A stretch of DNA of 64,000 nt from positions 1,178,001-1,242,000 of the forward strand of contig NZ_CP085253.1 in the NCBI RefSeq assembly GCF_044872765.1, given 5' to 3'. The notes beneath the pieces were generated by a model, which ran no database searches, was not told the DNA's origin, and worked only from the letters and a program-made list of their open reading frames with translations. This DNA comes from Micrococcus sp023147585. Its GTDB lineage: Bacteria; Actinomycetota; Actinomycetes; Actinomycetales; Micrococcaceae. The position numbers and the translations under genes are program-made. Positions 8,473-17,050 of this stretch are shown one piece after another (positions within the stretch are counted from its first letter, which is position 1; the number at the start of each line of letters is the position of its first letter).

Positions 8473-10623
8473 TCACTTCTTGGGGCCGTTGCCCTGCGCG
8501 TGGCCGAAGGCGGAGTTGCCGTGGCCGTTGCTGCCCTTGCCCTTGTTGCCCTTCTCCTTGCCGGAGCCCTTGCCCACGCCGTTGTTGCCGGTCACGTTGA
8601 AGACCTGCACGACGGAGGGACGGGGGGCCGCGACCTTGTCGCCGACCTGCACGGGGCCGGCCGGGGACAGGAAGTCCGGGAAGTAGGACGTGTGGGCGCC
8701 CCAGTTGCCGTCCTCGCCCGGGTGCTGGACGTTGACGAACACGGAGTTGTCGCGGTCGTGGATGACCGGGCCGCAGGTCTCGGCGTCACGGGGGACGGCG
8801 AGGAACTGCTCGACGCGGCCGCGCTCCGGGCCGTCCAGGGTGACCTTGTGGAGGGCGTCGGCGAGGCCGATCGTGCCGGGCTGGCCGTCGGTGGAGATCC
8901 AGAGGTTGCCCTCGGAGTCGAACGCCACGTTGTCCGGGCAGGAGATCGGGGACACGAGCTCCTTGGGGTACCCGGCGAAGTAGGCCGAGGAGGAGACCGC
9001 CGGATCGCCGGCGAGCAGCAGGATGACCCAGTTGAACGTCGTGGCGGTGTGGTCGCCGCCCTTCTCGGTCAGCTCGACGACGTGGCCGTCGCGGTTGCCC
9101 ACGACCGGGTTGGCCTCGTCCACCTCGGTGCGCTTCGTGTTGTTGGTCAGCGCCATGTAGACCTTGCCGTTGACCGGGTTGGTCTCCACGTCCTCCGGGC
9201 GGTCCAACTTGGTGGCGCCCATCTTGTCCGCGGCGAGGCGGGTGTAGACGAGGACCTCGGCCAGGGACATGCCGGGCACGAGGGACTTCTTGTCGGTCGC
9301 CAGGGCGATCCACTCGCCGGCGCCGTCGAACGCGCCGTCGGAGGGCAGGGTGCCCTTGCCGTCGATCTCGGACTTCGGGGAGTCGCCCTTGAACTTGGCC
9401 ACGTAGAGGGTGCCCTCGTCCAGGAGGCGCATGTTGTGCTTCTTGTCGCCCTCGACGAACTTCTTCGCGGAGACGAACTTGTAGAGGTAGTCGTGGCGCT
9501 CGTCGTCGCCCGAGTAGACCACGGCGCGGCCGTCGCCGGAGAGGACTGCGGTGCCGGCCTCGTGCTTGAAGCGGCCCAGGAGGGTGTGCTTCACCGGGGT
9601 GGAGGTGGGGTCCTCAGGGTCGACCTCGACGACCCAGCCGAAGCGGTTGGCCTCGTTCTCGTAGCCGTCCTTGGTGAGGTCGAAACGGTCGTAGAAGAGC
9701 TCCCAGCCGCGCTGCGTGGCCTTGGTGCCGATGCCGTAGCGCTTCTCCTCGGCGGTGCCGCGGCCCTTGAAGTACTGGTTGAAGTTCTCCTCGCCGGAGA
9801 GCACGGTGCCCCACGGCGTGGTGCCGCCGGCGCAGTTGTTGAGGGTGCCCAGCACGCGGGTGCCGGTGGGGTCCTCGACGGTCTTCAGCAGGGCGTGGCC
9901 GGCGGCCGGGCCGGTGACCTTGAAGGGGGTGGTGCCGGTGATGCGGCGGTTGCGACGGCCCCCCTGCACGTACTCCCACTTCTGGCCGCGCTTGGCGCGC
10001 TCCAGCTCCACCACGGACAGGCCGTGCGACTGGATGCCGGCGTCCACCACGTCCTTGCGGTGGGAGATGATGTACTCCGGGGAGAACATGATGTTCTCGT
10101 TGGTGTACTCGTGGTTGGACACGAGGTAGCCGGAGCGGTCGTTGCCGCCGTCGGAGACGATGTTCAGGTAGTCGTTGTTGTAGCCGAACTGGCCGGCCGC
10201 CGACTTCCCCGTCTGGTGCTGGATGTCGAACTCCTCGGAGTCCTTGAAGAGCGGGTCGCCCCAGCGGATGATCGTGCCCCACTCGTAGCCCTCGGGGACC
10301 GTGACGTCGTCCACGGTGCGCGGGACGGGCTTGATGGCCGTGAAGTCCAGCTTGCCGCCGCCGGTGGGGTGGTTGCCGTTGTCCGCCAGGGCCTCGGGGG
10401 CCTGGGCCATGTTCGCGCCGATCACGACGGCGGCGGCCAGGCCGGTGCCGCCCATGAGGGCCGAGCGACGGGAGATCGCGGTCTCGGCGATCTGCTGGAA
10501 CGTGGCGTTGTCCGAGGTGTTCGGGATCGGGTGCGAGCACGCGTTGCCGCACTTGAGCTCGCAGGTGACAGCCGAACGGTTGCCGCGGGTATGACCGGAC
10601 ATGGGCAGGAGGCGCTTGAGCAT
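8473..10623 (-). CDS. phoX: PhoX-family alkaline phosphatase, Tat-exported
   Basis: A 716-aa secreted phosphatase (DUF839/PhoX family). These enzymes release phosphate from phosphomonoesters with Ca/Fe cofactors. The long N-terminal region (GHTRGNRSAVTCELKCGNAC, then a twin-arginine signal SRRSALMGGTGLAAAVVIG near residues 51-69) is typical of actinobacterial PhoX. Conserved family segments include SNHEYTNENIMF, CAGGTTPWGTVLSGEENFNQYF and CPDNVAFDSEGNLWI. The last 30 residues are a low-complexity Gly/Lys/Asn tail. The ATG at 10623 is preceded by AAGGA at good spacing, which decides it over the internal ATG at 10602. Probably induced by phosphate starvation (see candidate Pho box). Confidence 0.92.
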   Translation of the reverse strand: MLKRLLPMSGHTRGNRSAVTCELKCGNACSHPIPNTSDNATFQQIAETAISRRSALMGGTGLAAAVVIGANMAQAPEALADNGNHPTGGGKLDFTAIKPVPRTVDDVTVPEGYEWGTIIRWGDPLFKDSEEFDIQHQTGKSAAGQFGYNNDYLNIVSDGGNDRSGYLVSNHEYTNENIMFSPEYIISHRKDVVDAGIQSHGLSVVELERAKRGQKWEYVQGGRRNRRITGTTPFKVTGPAAGHALLKTVEDPTGTRVLGTLNNCAGGTTPWGTVLSGEENFNQYFKGRGTAEEKRYGIGTKATQRGWELFYDRFDLTKDGYENEANRFGWVVEVDPEDPTSTPVKHTLLGRFKHEAGTAVLSGDGRAVVYSGDDERHDYLYKFVSAKKFVEGDKKHNMRLLDEGTLYVAKFKGDSPKSEIDGKGTLPSDGAFDGAGEWIALATDKKSLVPGMSLAEVLVYTRLAADKMGATKLDRPEDVETNPVNGKVYMALTNNTKRTEVDEANPVVGNRDGHVVELTEKGGDHTATTFNWVILLLAGDPAVSSSAYFAGYPKELVSPISCPDNVAFDSEGNLWISTDGQPGTIGLADALHKVTLDGPERGRVEQFLAVPRDAETCGPVIHDRDNSVFVNVQHPGEDGNWGAHTSYFPDFLSPAGPVQVGDKVAAPRPSVVQVFNVTGNNGVGKGSGKEKGNKGKGSNGHGNSAFGHAQGNGPKK

Positions 10624-10740
10624 GGGGAGTCCTTCGCGTCGTTCAAGAGGGAGTGGGCCCGCCCGTGGGGCGGCCCCGGGCCACGATGCCCGCGGACACC
10701 CGCGGACATTCCCCCACCCTGTCCCCCCGAGTCGAGCGGC

Positions 10741-10770
10741 GAAGGACACCAAGGTGAACCGGGACGAAAC
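10741..10770 (-). promoter_or_regulatory. Candidate PhoP (Pho) box upstream of phoX
   Basis: The minus strand reads GGTTCACCTTGG then TGTCCTTCGCC about 120-145 nt before the phoX ATG. GTTCACC is the core of the 11-nt direct repeats bound by PhoP in streptomycetes. Only the first unit matches well; the second is degenerate. The rest of the 10624-10868 intergenic region shows nothing else I can name. Confidence 0.35.
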
Positions 10771-10868
10771 AGTGCGTGGCACCGAGATTTCGTCTCGTCG
10801 ACGTGTCGTATTGCCCTCTGGGTCCCCCCCTGGGGGATGGATTCCCGGAGGCGCGCCATCGCCCCAGG

Positions 10869-11996
10869 TCAGCCGGAGATCTGTGCGAGGACGGCGTGAG
10901 CGTGCTGCACGCGTTCGGCCCACCGCCGCCGCCCCTCCCGGTCCAGCTGCAGTCGGCGCAGCGCGCTCGGGTCCGGTTCGGGAGCGCGGACGCCGGGGGC
11001 GGGGAGCGTCCCGTCCACCGGACGCCACGGGGGCGCGACCACGTCGTCGGCGAACAGCGCCGCAGTGCCCAGGCCGCACGCGTGCGGCAGGGAGGGCAGG
11101 TGCGCGGCCAGGGCCGCTCCCCCGGCCAGTCCCACGGAGGTGTCCAGGGCCGAGGAGACGACGGCGGGCAGCCCCGCCGCCGCCACGATCGCCGCGGCGC
11201 GCCGCACTCCGCCGAGGGGCTGCACCTTGACCACGATCAGGTCGGCCGCGCCCGCCGCGGCCACGGCCAGCGGGTCGTCCTCCTTGCGGACGGCCTCGTC
11301 GGCGGCGATCGGGGTGGCGACGCCGCGCTCGCGCAGGGCGCGGCGCACACGGGCCAGCGGGGCGATGCCCGGCACGGGCTGCTCGGCGTACTCGAGGCCG
11401 ACGTCGGCCAGCTCGGTGAGCATGTGCAGCGCCTCGTCCTCGGTCCAGCCGGCGTTGGCGTCGATGCGAATCGCGGCCTCCGGGAGCAGCTCGCGCACCC
11501 GCCGCACCCGGGCGAGGTCGGCCGCGTGGCCGCCCGCCACCAGGCCGCCGCCGGGGCGGTGCTCGGCCACCTTGACCTTCACCGCGGGCACGGGGCCGAA
11601 GCGCTCGAGGACGTCCTCGACCTCGGCCGCCCCCACGGCGGGGACGGTCGCGTTGACGGGCACCGCGTCCCGCACCGGCGCCGGCCAGCCCTGCCAGCCG
11701 GCCTCGACAGCCGCCGCGAGCCACCGGGAGGACTCCTCCGGGCCGTACTCGGGGAACGGGGAGAACTCGGCCCATCCCGCGGGCCCCCGCAGCAGGAGAG
11801 CCTGGCGCGCGGTGGTGCCCCGGAAGCGCACCGTCATGGGCAGCTCCACGGCCACCGCGTCGGCCAGCAGCTCCTCCACCGAGGGCAGGGCGCAGCCACC
11901 GGGGGCACCGGGCAGGGGCGGGAGGGACGGAGGGGGGTGCAGGCCGTCGGGGCCGGGCTGCGCACGGTCCGGCTGCGCGGGGTCAGGCGACGTCAT
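10869..11996 (-). CDS. menC: o-Succinylbenzoate synthase MenC
   Basis: A 375-aa enolase-superfamily enzyme that dehydrates SHCHC to o-succinylbenzoate. All expected catalytic elements are visible: the KxK pair in PAVKVKVAEH, metal ligands in IRIDANAGW (Asp), EYAEQPVPG (Glu) and PIAADEAVR (Asp), and the second lysine in LIVVKVQPLGG. The ATG at 11996 is 6 nt after TAGGCT (12003-12008, minus), so the gene is probably leaderless and monocistronic. The first ~40 residues are Pro/Gln/Asp-rich and not conserved. Confidence 0.92.
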   Translation of the reverse strand: MTSPDPAQPDRAQPGPDGLHPPPSLPPLPGAPGGCALPSVEELLADAVAVELPMTVRFRGTTARQALLLRGPAGWAEFSPFPEYGPEESSRWLAAAVEAGWQGWPAPVRDAVPVNATVPAVGAAEVEDVLERFGPVPAVKVKVAEHRPGGGLVAGGHAADLARVRRVRELLPEAAIRIDANAGWTEDEALHMLTELADVGLEYAEQPVPGIAPLARVRRALRERGVATPIAADEAVRKEDDPLAVAAAGAADLIVVKVQPLGGVRRAAAIVAAAGLPAVVSSALDTSVGLAGGAALAAHLPSLPHACGLGTAALFADDVVAPPWRPVDGTLPAPGVRAPEPDPSALRRLQLDREGRRRWAERVQHAHAVLAQISG

Positions 11997-12081
11997 GCGG
12001 CCAGCCTAGGGGCGGGAGGCCGCCGTCGCCCGCGCGGGCGTCCGGGAGGCAGGCGTCTCCCGGGCGTCCCCGACGGCGGGG

Positions 12082-12756
12082 TCAGCGCGCGGCGAGGTAG
12101 CCGAGCTTGCGGGCCAGGCCCGCGGCCCGCTCATGCGAGCCGAGCACGCCCTCGAGGCCGGCGACGACGGCGGCCACCACCTCGTCCGTGAGGTGCCAGT
12201 CCGGGGTGAAGGGATCGTCGAACCGGGCCCACGCGGTGCCGACCGCGGCGAGGGCGCGGGCCATCTCGGTGACGTCCCGGAAGACCGGCTCGGGCTCGTC
12301 CATGCGGTCCTCCCAGCCGTCCTCGCCGGGGGCCATGAGGATGCGGCCGGTGGCAGCCTCGTGGATGAACGGGTCGGCGCCCTGCTTCGCCACCACCGTC
12401 CAGTCGTCGTTCCAGTCCACGAGCAGGGCGCCGGTGCGATGGTTCCAGCGGTAGCCGGCCTGCTCGTCCCACAGGCGGTCCAGCGGGAAGAACAGCAGCG
12501 GCAGCCCCACGGTGTCGATCTCGAGCCACTCCGGGCCCACGTAGCGGTAGAAGTCCGCCAGATCCGTGGGCAGCGGCTCCTCGGCGGCCCATTCGATGGG
12601 CTCCTGGCGGGCGAGGTTGCCGAACGGGCCGAGCGCCTCACGCGCCGAGATGAGGGACTCCGGGTCCAGCGTGATGCGCGGCCGCGCGGCGGCCTCGCCC
12701 GCGGCGGGCGTGTCGCTGGAGGAGGACGGACCGTGCGCGGAGGGAACGCGGTTCAT
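12082..12756 (-). CDS. SMI1/KNR4 (SUKH)-like protein, second copy
   Basis: A 224-aa soluble protein. LPTDLADFYRYVGPEWLEIDTVGLPLLFFPLDRLWDEQAGYRWN has the shape of a SUKH core (Pro-x-x-Leu-x-x-Phe-Tyr, then beta strands). NDDWTVVAKQGADPFIHEAATGRI matches the later strands of this fold. It is not closely similar to the SUKH-like protein at 2753. The leading 25 residues are Ser/Ala-rich. ATG at 12756 is 6 nt after TAGCCT (12763-12768, minus), a leaderless arrangement. No toxin neighbour; function unknown. Confidence 0.6.
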   Translation of the reverse strand: MNRVPSAHGPSSSSDTPAAGEAAARPRITLDPESLISAREALGPFGNLARQEPIEWAAEEPLPTDLADFYRYVGPEWLEIDTVGLPLLFFPLDRLWDEQAGYRWNHRTGALLVDWNDDWTVVAKQGADPFIHEAATGRILMAPGEDGWEDRMDEPEPVFRDVTEMARALAAVGTAWARFDDPFTPDWHLTDEVVAAVVAGLEGVLGSHERAAGLARKLGYLAAR

Positions 12757-12879
12757 GGCCCCAGGCTAGGCACGGGGCACCCCGGGCGGAGGAGCCCCCA
12801 GGCGACGGTCGCGTGACGCTCCGGTGAAGCCTGCGTGACGCGCCGCCGTCGTGCGTCCACGAACCCCACACCAGAGCAG

Positions 12880-12940
12880 GACGAGTCCTGCGCAGGTGTG
12901 CCCCTCCGCATCGGAGGGGCACACCTGCACAGGACTCGTC
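12880..12940. terminator. 61-nt hairpin ending the bkd operon
   Basis: Arms 12880-12907 and 12913-12940 pair over 28 bp with a single C/A mismatch and a 5-nt loop. It lies 18 nt beyond the stop of the E2 gene, so it should terminate the leftward bkd operon. The left arm contains the palindrome CCTGCGCAGG (12887-12896) and the right arm CCTGCACAGG. Confidence 0.75.
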
Positions 12941-12957
12941 CAGGAGGGGCGGGCCCG

Positions 12958-14547
12958 TCAGATCCGGGCGAGGGCCGCCGTCGGGTCGTTGAGGCAGTCC
13001 GCCACGAACGTGAGGAACGCGCTCGCAGTGGCGCCGTCGGTGACGCGGTGGTCGAAGGTCACGGTCATCTCGGTGACCTTGCGGACCACGATCTCCCCGT
13101 CCACGACCCACGGGCGGTCCATGATGCGGCCGATGCCGAGCATGCCCACCTCGGGGATGTTGAGGATGGGGGTGGCGCCGTCGGTGCCGAGCGGTCCGTA
13201 GTTGTTGAGCGTGAACGTGCCGCGGGTCAGCTCGGCCGGGGCGGCCTTGCCGTCGCGGGCACGGGTGACGGTCTCGTTGATCGCGCGGGTCAGCTCGTCC
13301 GCGGACAGCCGCTCCGCGTGCTCCACGGAGGGCACCATGAGGCCGCGGGGCGTCTGCACCGCGAGCCCGAGGTGGACGCCGTCCACCTCCACGATCTCGT
13401 CCCGGCCGCCGGCGCCGGCCTCGATGCGTGCGTTCATCACCGGGTACCGGCGCAGGCCGGCCAGCGTGAAGCGGGCGATCAGGCCGAGCAGGCTCGGGGC
13501 GTTCTCCGGGTCCGCCTTCTTCAGCTGCGCGCGCAGCTGAAGCAGGGCGGTGACGTCCACGTCCAGCCACGCGGTGACCTCGGGGACCTCGCGGCGGGAG
13601 CGGGAGAGCTGGTCCGCGATCACCTTGCGCACACCCGAGATCGGGGTGCGGGCGGTGACGGACAGGCCCGTGCGGGCGTCCGCCTGCCCCTGCGCGGCGG
13701 TGGCGCTCAGGGACTGCGCCGCGGGCGAGGCCTGGCCCTCGGCGGCGCCGACGGCGACCGACTTCTCGGCCGGCGTCTGCTCGGCCGCGGTCCCGGCGAG
13801 CACGGCCGAGGCGGCCAGCGCGCCCGTCGAGGCGGCCGCGGAGGGGACGTCGGCCGCGCCGGAGGAGGCGGCGAGCACGTCGGCGCGGGTGATGAGGCCG
13901 TCCGGGCCGGTGCCGGTCACGGCGGCCACGTCCACGCCGGTCTCCCGGGCGAGCTTGCGCACGATCGGGGAGGCCACGCGCGGCGCCTTCCCGGGGGTGG
14001 CCGGCGCGGCGCCGGAGCGGGCCGGACCGGCGGGGGCGCCGGTGCGCGAGCGCTTGGACGGGCGGGTGCGGCCCTTGGCCTTGTGGCCGGAGGTGCCGTA
14101 GCCGATCAGCACGGCGCCGGAGGCCTCCTCGTCGGAGCCCTCCACGTCGCCGTCGCCGCCGCGGGCCTTGTCCGGCGCGGGCTGCACGCCGGCGCGCTCC
14201 TCCTCGCGGTAGGACAGCGCGCCGGGCACGGCGCCGTCGGCCGCGGAGCCGGGGGTCGCGTCCGAGGCCGCGGGAGCGGCAGGGGCCGCGGCGGGTGCGC
14301 CGGCGTCGTCGGCCGCGCCGACGGTGAACAGCGGCCTGCCGACCTCCATGGTCTGGCCCTCGGCGCCGTGCAGCGTCAGGACGGTGCCGGCGTAGGGGCT
14401 GGGCACCTCCACGATCGCCTTGGCGGTCTCGACCTCGCACACGGGCTGGTCGACGGCGATCTCGTCGCCCTCGGCCACGAGCCAGCGGACCAGGTCGGCC
14501 TCGGTGAGGCCCTCGCCCAGGTCGGGCAGCAGGAAGATGTTGCTCAT
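12958..14547 (-). CDS. bkdB: Branched-chain 2-oxoacid dehydrogenase E2 (dihydrolipoyl acyltransferase)
   Basis: A 529-aa E2 core. Order of domains: one lipoyl domain (residues 1-76) with the lipoylated lysine in CEVETAKAIVEVPSP; a long Ala/Pro/Gly linker; a peripheral-subunit-binding domain (SPIVRKLARETGVDVAAVTGTGPDGLITRADVL); a second Ala-rich linker; and the catalytic domain, with the DHRVTDGA active site (HxxxDG) near the C-terminus. It transfers branched acyl groups to CoA. ATGA overlap with the E1beta gene shows tight coupling. Because actinobacterial PDH normally uses a homodimeric AceE E1, an E1alpha/E1beta/E2 operon points to branched-chain rather than pyruvate substrate; this is inference. 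Confidence 0.9.
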   Translation of the reverse strand: MSNIFLLPDLGEGLTEADLVRWLVAEGDEIAVDQPVCEVETAKAIVEVPSPYAGTVLTLHGAEGQTMEVGRPLFTVGAADDAGAPAAAPAAPAASDATPGSAADGAVPGALSYREEERAGVQPAPDKARGGDGDVEGSDEEASGAVLIGYGTSGHKAKGRTRPSKRSRTGAPAGPARSGAAPATPGKAPRVASPIVRKLARETGVDVAAVTGTGPDGLITRADVLAASSGAADVPSAAASTGALAASAVLAGTAAEQTPAEKSVAVGAAEGQASPAAQSLSATAAQGQADARTGLSVTARTPISGVRKVIADQLSRSRREVPEVTAWLDVDVTALLQLRAQLKKADPENAPSLLGLIARFTLAGLRRYPVMNARIEAGAGGRDEIVEVDGVHLGLAVQTPRGLMVPSVEHAERLSADELTRAINETVTRARDGKAAPAELTRGTFTLNNYGPLGTDGATPILNIPEVGMLGIGRIMDRPWVVDGEIVVRKVTEMTVTFDHRVTDGATASAFLTFVADCLNDPTAALARI

Positions 14548-15593
14548 GCGCGGGCCTCCTCGGGCTCCAGGTCCCAGTTCAGGTCGTCGATCGCGTCGAG
14601 GATGCGGTCCACGTTCGGCAGGTGGTGCTCCTCGAGCTTCGGGGCGGGGAAGGGGATGTCGAAGCCGGTCACGCGCAGCACCGGAGCGGCGAGCGAGTGG
14701 AAGCAGCGCTGCTGGACGCGCGCCACGAGCTCCGAGGCCACGGACGCGAAGCCCTGGGGCTCGGCGACGACGACGGCGCGGCCCGTCTTGGACACGGAGG
14801 CCGCGACGGTCTCCTCGTCCAGCGGGTTCACGGTGCGCAGGTCCACGACCTCCACGCTGTAGCCCTCCTCCTCCGCGGCCGCGGCGGCGGCCAGGCAGGT
14901 GGGCACGGACGGGCCGTAGGACACCAGGGTGACGTCGGTGCCGGTGCGGACGACGGCGGCCTGGGCCCAGGCCTCGCCGTGCTCCTTCTTCTCCTCGACG
15001 CGGGCCCAGCGCTCCTCGAACTCGGCGCGCAGCTCGTCCAGGTCCAGCTCTGCCTTGGTCCAGTACATCTTCTTGGGCTCCATGAAGACGACCGGGTCGT
15101 CCAGGCGGATGGCCGAGCGCAGCATCATGTAGGCGTCCTTGACCGAGGCCGGGGTGTACACCTTCAGGCCGGGGGTGTGCGCGTAGTAGGACTCGGAGGA
15201 GTCGCAGTGGTGCTCCACGCCGCCGATGCCGCCGCCGTAGGGGATGCGGATGGTCATGGGCATGGGGGCCGCGCCCTTGGTGCGGTTGCGCATCTTGGCC
15301 ACGTGGCTCGCGATCTGCTCGAACGCGGGGTAGGCGAAGGCGTCGAACTGCATCTCGATGACCGGGCGGGCGCCGCCGAGGGCCATGCCCACGGCCATGC
15401 CCGCGATGCCGGACTCGGCCAGCGGGGTGTCGAAGCAGCGCTCCTCGCCGAAGCGCTTCGTCAGGCCGTCGGTGATGCGGAAGACTCCGCCGAGGGTGCC
15501 GACGTCCTCGCCGAACACGACCACCATCGGGTCGGCGGCCATCTCGTCGGCCAGGGCCGCGTTGAGCGCGGCGGCGAAGGTCAGGGTCGCCAT
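14544..15593 (-). CDS. bkdA2: 2-oxoacid dehydrogenase E1 beta subunit
   Basis: A 349-aa transketolase-like beta subunit. Family hallmarks are VVFGEDVGTLGGVFRITDGL, DTPLAESGIAGMAVGMAL and IPYGGGIGGVEHHCDSSE, followed by the C-terminal transketolase domain (SYGPSVPTCLAAA, DLRTVNPLDEETV). It pairs with the alpha subunit to decarboxylate 2-oxo acids and acylate the lipoyl arm of E2. It begins 2 nt after the E1alpha stop and overlaps the E2 start. Confidence 0.92.
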   Translation of the reverse strand: MATLTFAAALNAALADEMAADPMVVVFGEDVGTLGGVFRITDGLTKRFGEERCFDTPLAESGIAGMAVGMALGGARPVIEMQFDAFAYPAFEQIASHVAKMRNRTKGAAPMPMTIRIPYGGGIGGVEHHCDSSESYYAHTPGLKVYTPASVKDAYMMLRSAIRLDDPVVFMEPKKMYWTKAELDLDELRAEFEERWARVEEKKEHGEAWAQAAVVRTGTDVTLVSYGPSVPTCLAAAAAAEEEGYSVEVVDLRTVNPLDEETVAASVSKTGRAVVVAEPQGFASVASELVARVQQRCFHSLAAPVLRVTGFDIPFPAPKLEEHHLPNVDRILDAIDDLNWDLEPEEARA

Positions 15594-15595
15594 GC

Positions 15596-16804
15596 TCAGG
15601 CCTCCTGGGTCTCGGTGCGGGACAGCTCCTCGGCCAGCTGCGCGCGCTGGGCGGCGAGCTGGGGGGTCTGCACGGTGTACACGTGGTCGAAGAGCTCGAG
15701 CGGGTCCAGCTCGACCTCGGCGTTCATGGCGTCGCGCAGGCGGGCCGCGACGTCCTCGGCGTCCTGGGTGATCTGCTCGGACACCTCGTCGGTGAGGGCG
15801 CCGGTGCCCTGCAGGTACGCGGTCATGCGGCGCAGCGGGTCGCGCTCGGCCCACATCTGCACCTCGGCGTCCTCGCGGTACCGCGTGGGGTCGTCGGTGT
15901 TGGTGTGCGCCTGCATGCGGTAGGTGTCCGCCTCCACGAGGAAGGGGCCCTGACCCGCGCGGCACAGGTCCACGGCACGGCCGAGGACGGCCAGGAGGGC
16001 GGCGAGGTCGTTGCCGTCCACGCGCTCGCCGGCCAGGCCGTAGCCCACGGCCTTGTGGGCCAGGGACGGGGCGGCGGACTGCTTCGCGAAGGGCACGGAG
16101 ATCGCGTACTTGTTGTTCTGCACGAAGAAGATCACCGGCAGCTTGAACACGGCGGCGAAGTTCAGCGCCTCGTGGAAGTCGCCCTCGGAGGTGCCGCCGT
16201 CGCCGACCATGGCCAGGCAGACGACGTCCTCGCCGCGCAGGCCGGCCGCCTTGGCCAGGCCGACGGCGTGCAGCATCTGGGTGGTCAGCGGCGTCGCCTG
16301 CACGGAGACGCGGTGCTCCTTGGGGTCGTAGCCCTGATGCCACGTGCCCTGGTAGGCCACCATGACGTCGAGGGGGTCCACGCCGCGGGCGATCACGGCC
16401 ACGGTGTCGCGGTAGGTCGGGAAGAGCCAGTCGTCCTGGCCCAGGCACACCGCGGCGGCGACCTCGGCCGCCTCCTGGCCGTGCGAGGACGGGTACACGG
16501 CCATGCGGCCCTGGCGCACCAGCGCGTAGTTCTGGTCGTTGACGCGGCGGCCGATCACGAGGTGGCGGTAGGCCTCCAGCAGGGTCTCGTCCGAGGGCAG
16601 CGGGTACTCGTGGCCGGGCTCGGTGCCCTGCTCCTCCGGGGAGAGCAGCGTGCCGTCCTCGCCGATGAGCTGGATGCGGCGGGTCGCGGGGAGCAGGTAC
16701 TCCTCGAGGGAGATGCCGAAGGCGGCGCCGGCGTTGGTGCTCGCCGCGGCCTTGGCCGCCTCGTCGGCGGCCGTGCCGGGCACGGCGGGGGTGGAGTCAC
16801 TCAC
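15596..16804 (-). CDS. bkdA1: 2-oxoacid dehydrogenase E1 alpha subunit
   Basis: A 402-aa thiamine-diphosphate subunit. The ThDP-binding motif is MVGDGGTSEGDFHEALNFAAVF...FFVQNNKYAI. YPSSHGQEAAEVAAAVCL and TYRMQAHTNTDDPTRYR are typical of branched-chain E1alpha. First gene of the bkd operon. GTG start at 16804, divergent from the Lrp-type regulator. The operon would feed isobutyryl-, isovaleryl- and 2-methylbutyryl-CoA to fatty acid synthesis, in line with the iso/anteiso lipids of micrococci. Confidence 0.92.
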   Translation of the reverse strand: MSDSTPAVPGTAADEAAKAAASTNAGAAFGISLEEYLLPATRRIQLIGEDGTLLSPEEQGTEPGHEYPLPSDETLLEAYRHLVIGRRVNDQNYALVRQGRMAVYPSSHGQEAAEVAAAVCLGQDDWLFPTYRDTVAVIARGVDPLDVMVAYQGTWHQGYDPKEHRVSVQATPLTTQMLHAVGLAKAAGLRGEDVVCLAMVGDGGTSEGDFHEALNFAAVFKLPVIFFVQNNKYAISVPFAKQSAAPSLAHKAVGYGLAGERVDGNDLAALLAVLGRAVDLCRAGQGPFLVEADTYRMQAHTNTDDPTRYREDAEVQMWAERDPLRRMTAYLQGTGALTDEVSEQITQDAEDVAARLRDAMNAEVELDPLELFDHVYTVQTPQLAAQRAQLAEELSRTETQEA

Positions 16805-16922
16805 GTTGGGTCCTCTCGATCTGTGGCCTTCAGTGTGCCGGTCGACGGCATTCTGTCGCCCGCCGGCGGAGAATCAGTGGAGCAATGGAATACTTTGGCC
16901 TGCTGCTGGAGACGTTCTGCTA

Positions 16923-16938
16923 GTGTGACCGGTGACAC
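16923..16938. promoter_or_regulatory. Palindrome in the bkd/bkdR intergenic region
   Basis: GTGTGACCGGTGACAC is a 16-bp inverted repeat with one mismatched pair (GTGT.ACCGGT.ACAC). It lies 118 nt upstream of the E1alpha start and 112 nt upstream of the regulator's start, and overlaps a possible -10 TAGTGT (16921-16926) for the regulator. It is a reasonable binding site for the adjacent Lrp-type protein. Confidence 0.4.
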
Positions 16939-17050
16939 GGAGACGGACCGTACAAGGCGTCAGTCCCGCGTGGGCGGCGGCCCCCGAGCTGCCCGCCGGA
17001 GCGGCCGCGGCCCGCCGTCCCCATCCTGCCCCAGCTCTCGAGGAGATCCC

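Noticed and set aside
6322..10899. A 1525-codon open frame antisense to menJ, menD and phoX
   Set aside because: Low-complexity Gly/Arg/Val/His composition and no domains. It exists because the codon bias of the real minus-strand genes leaves no stops on the other strand.
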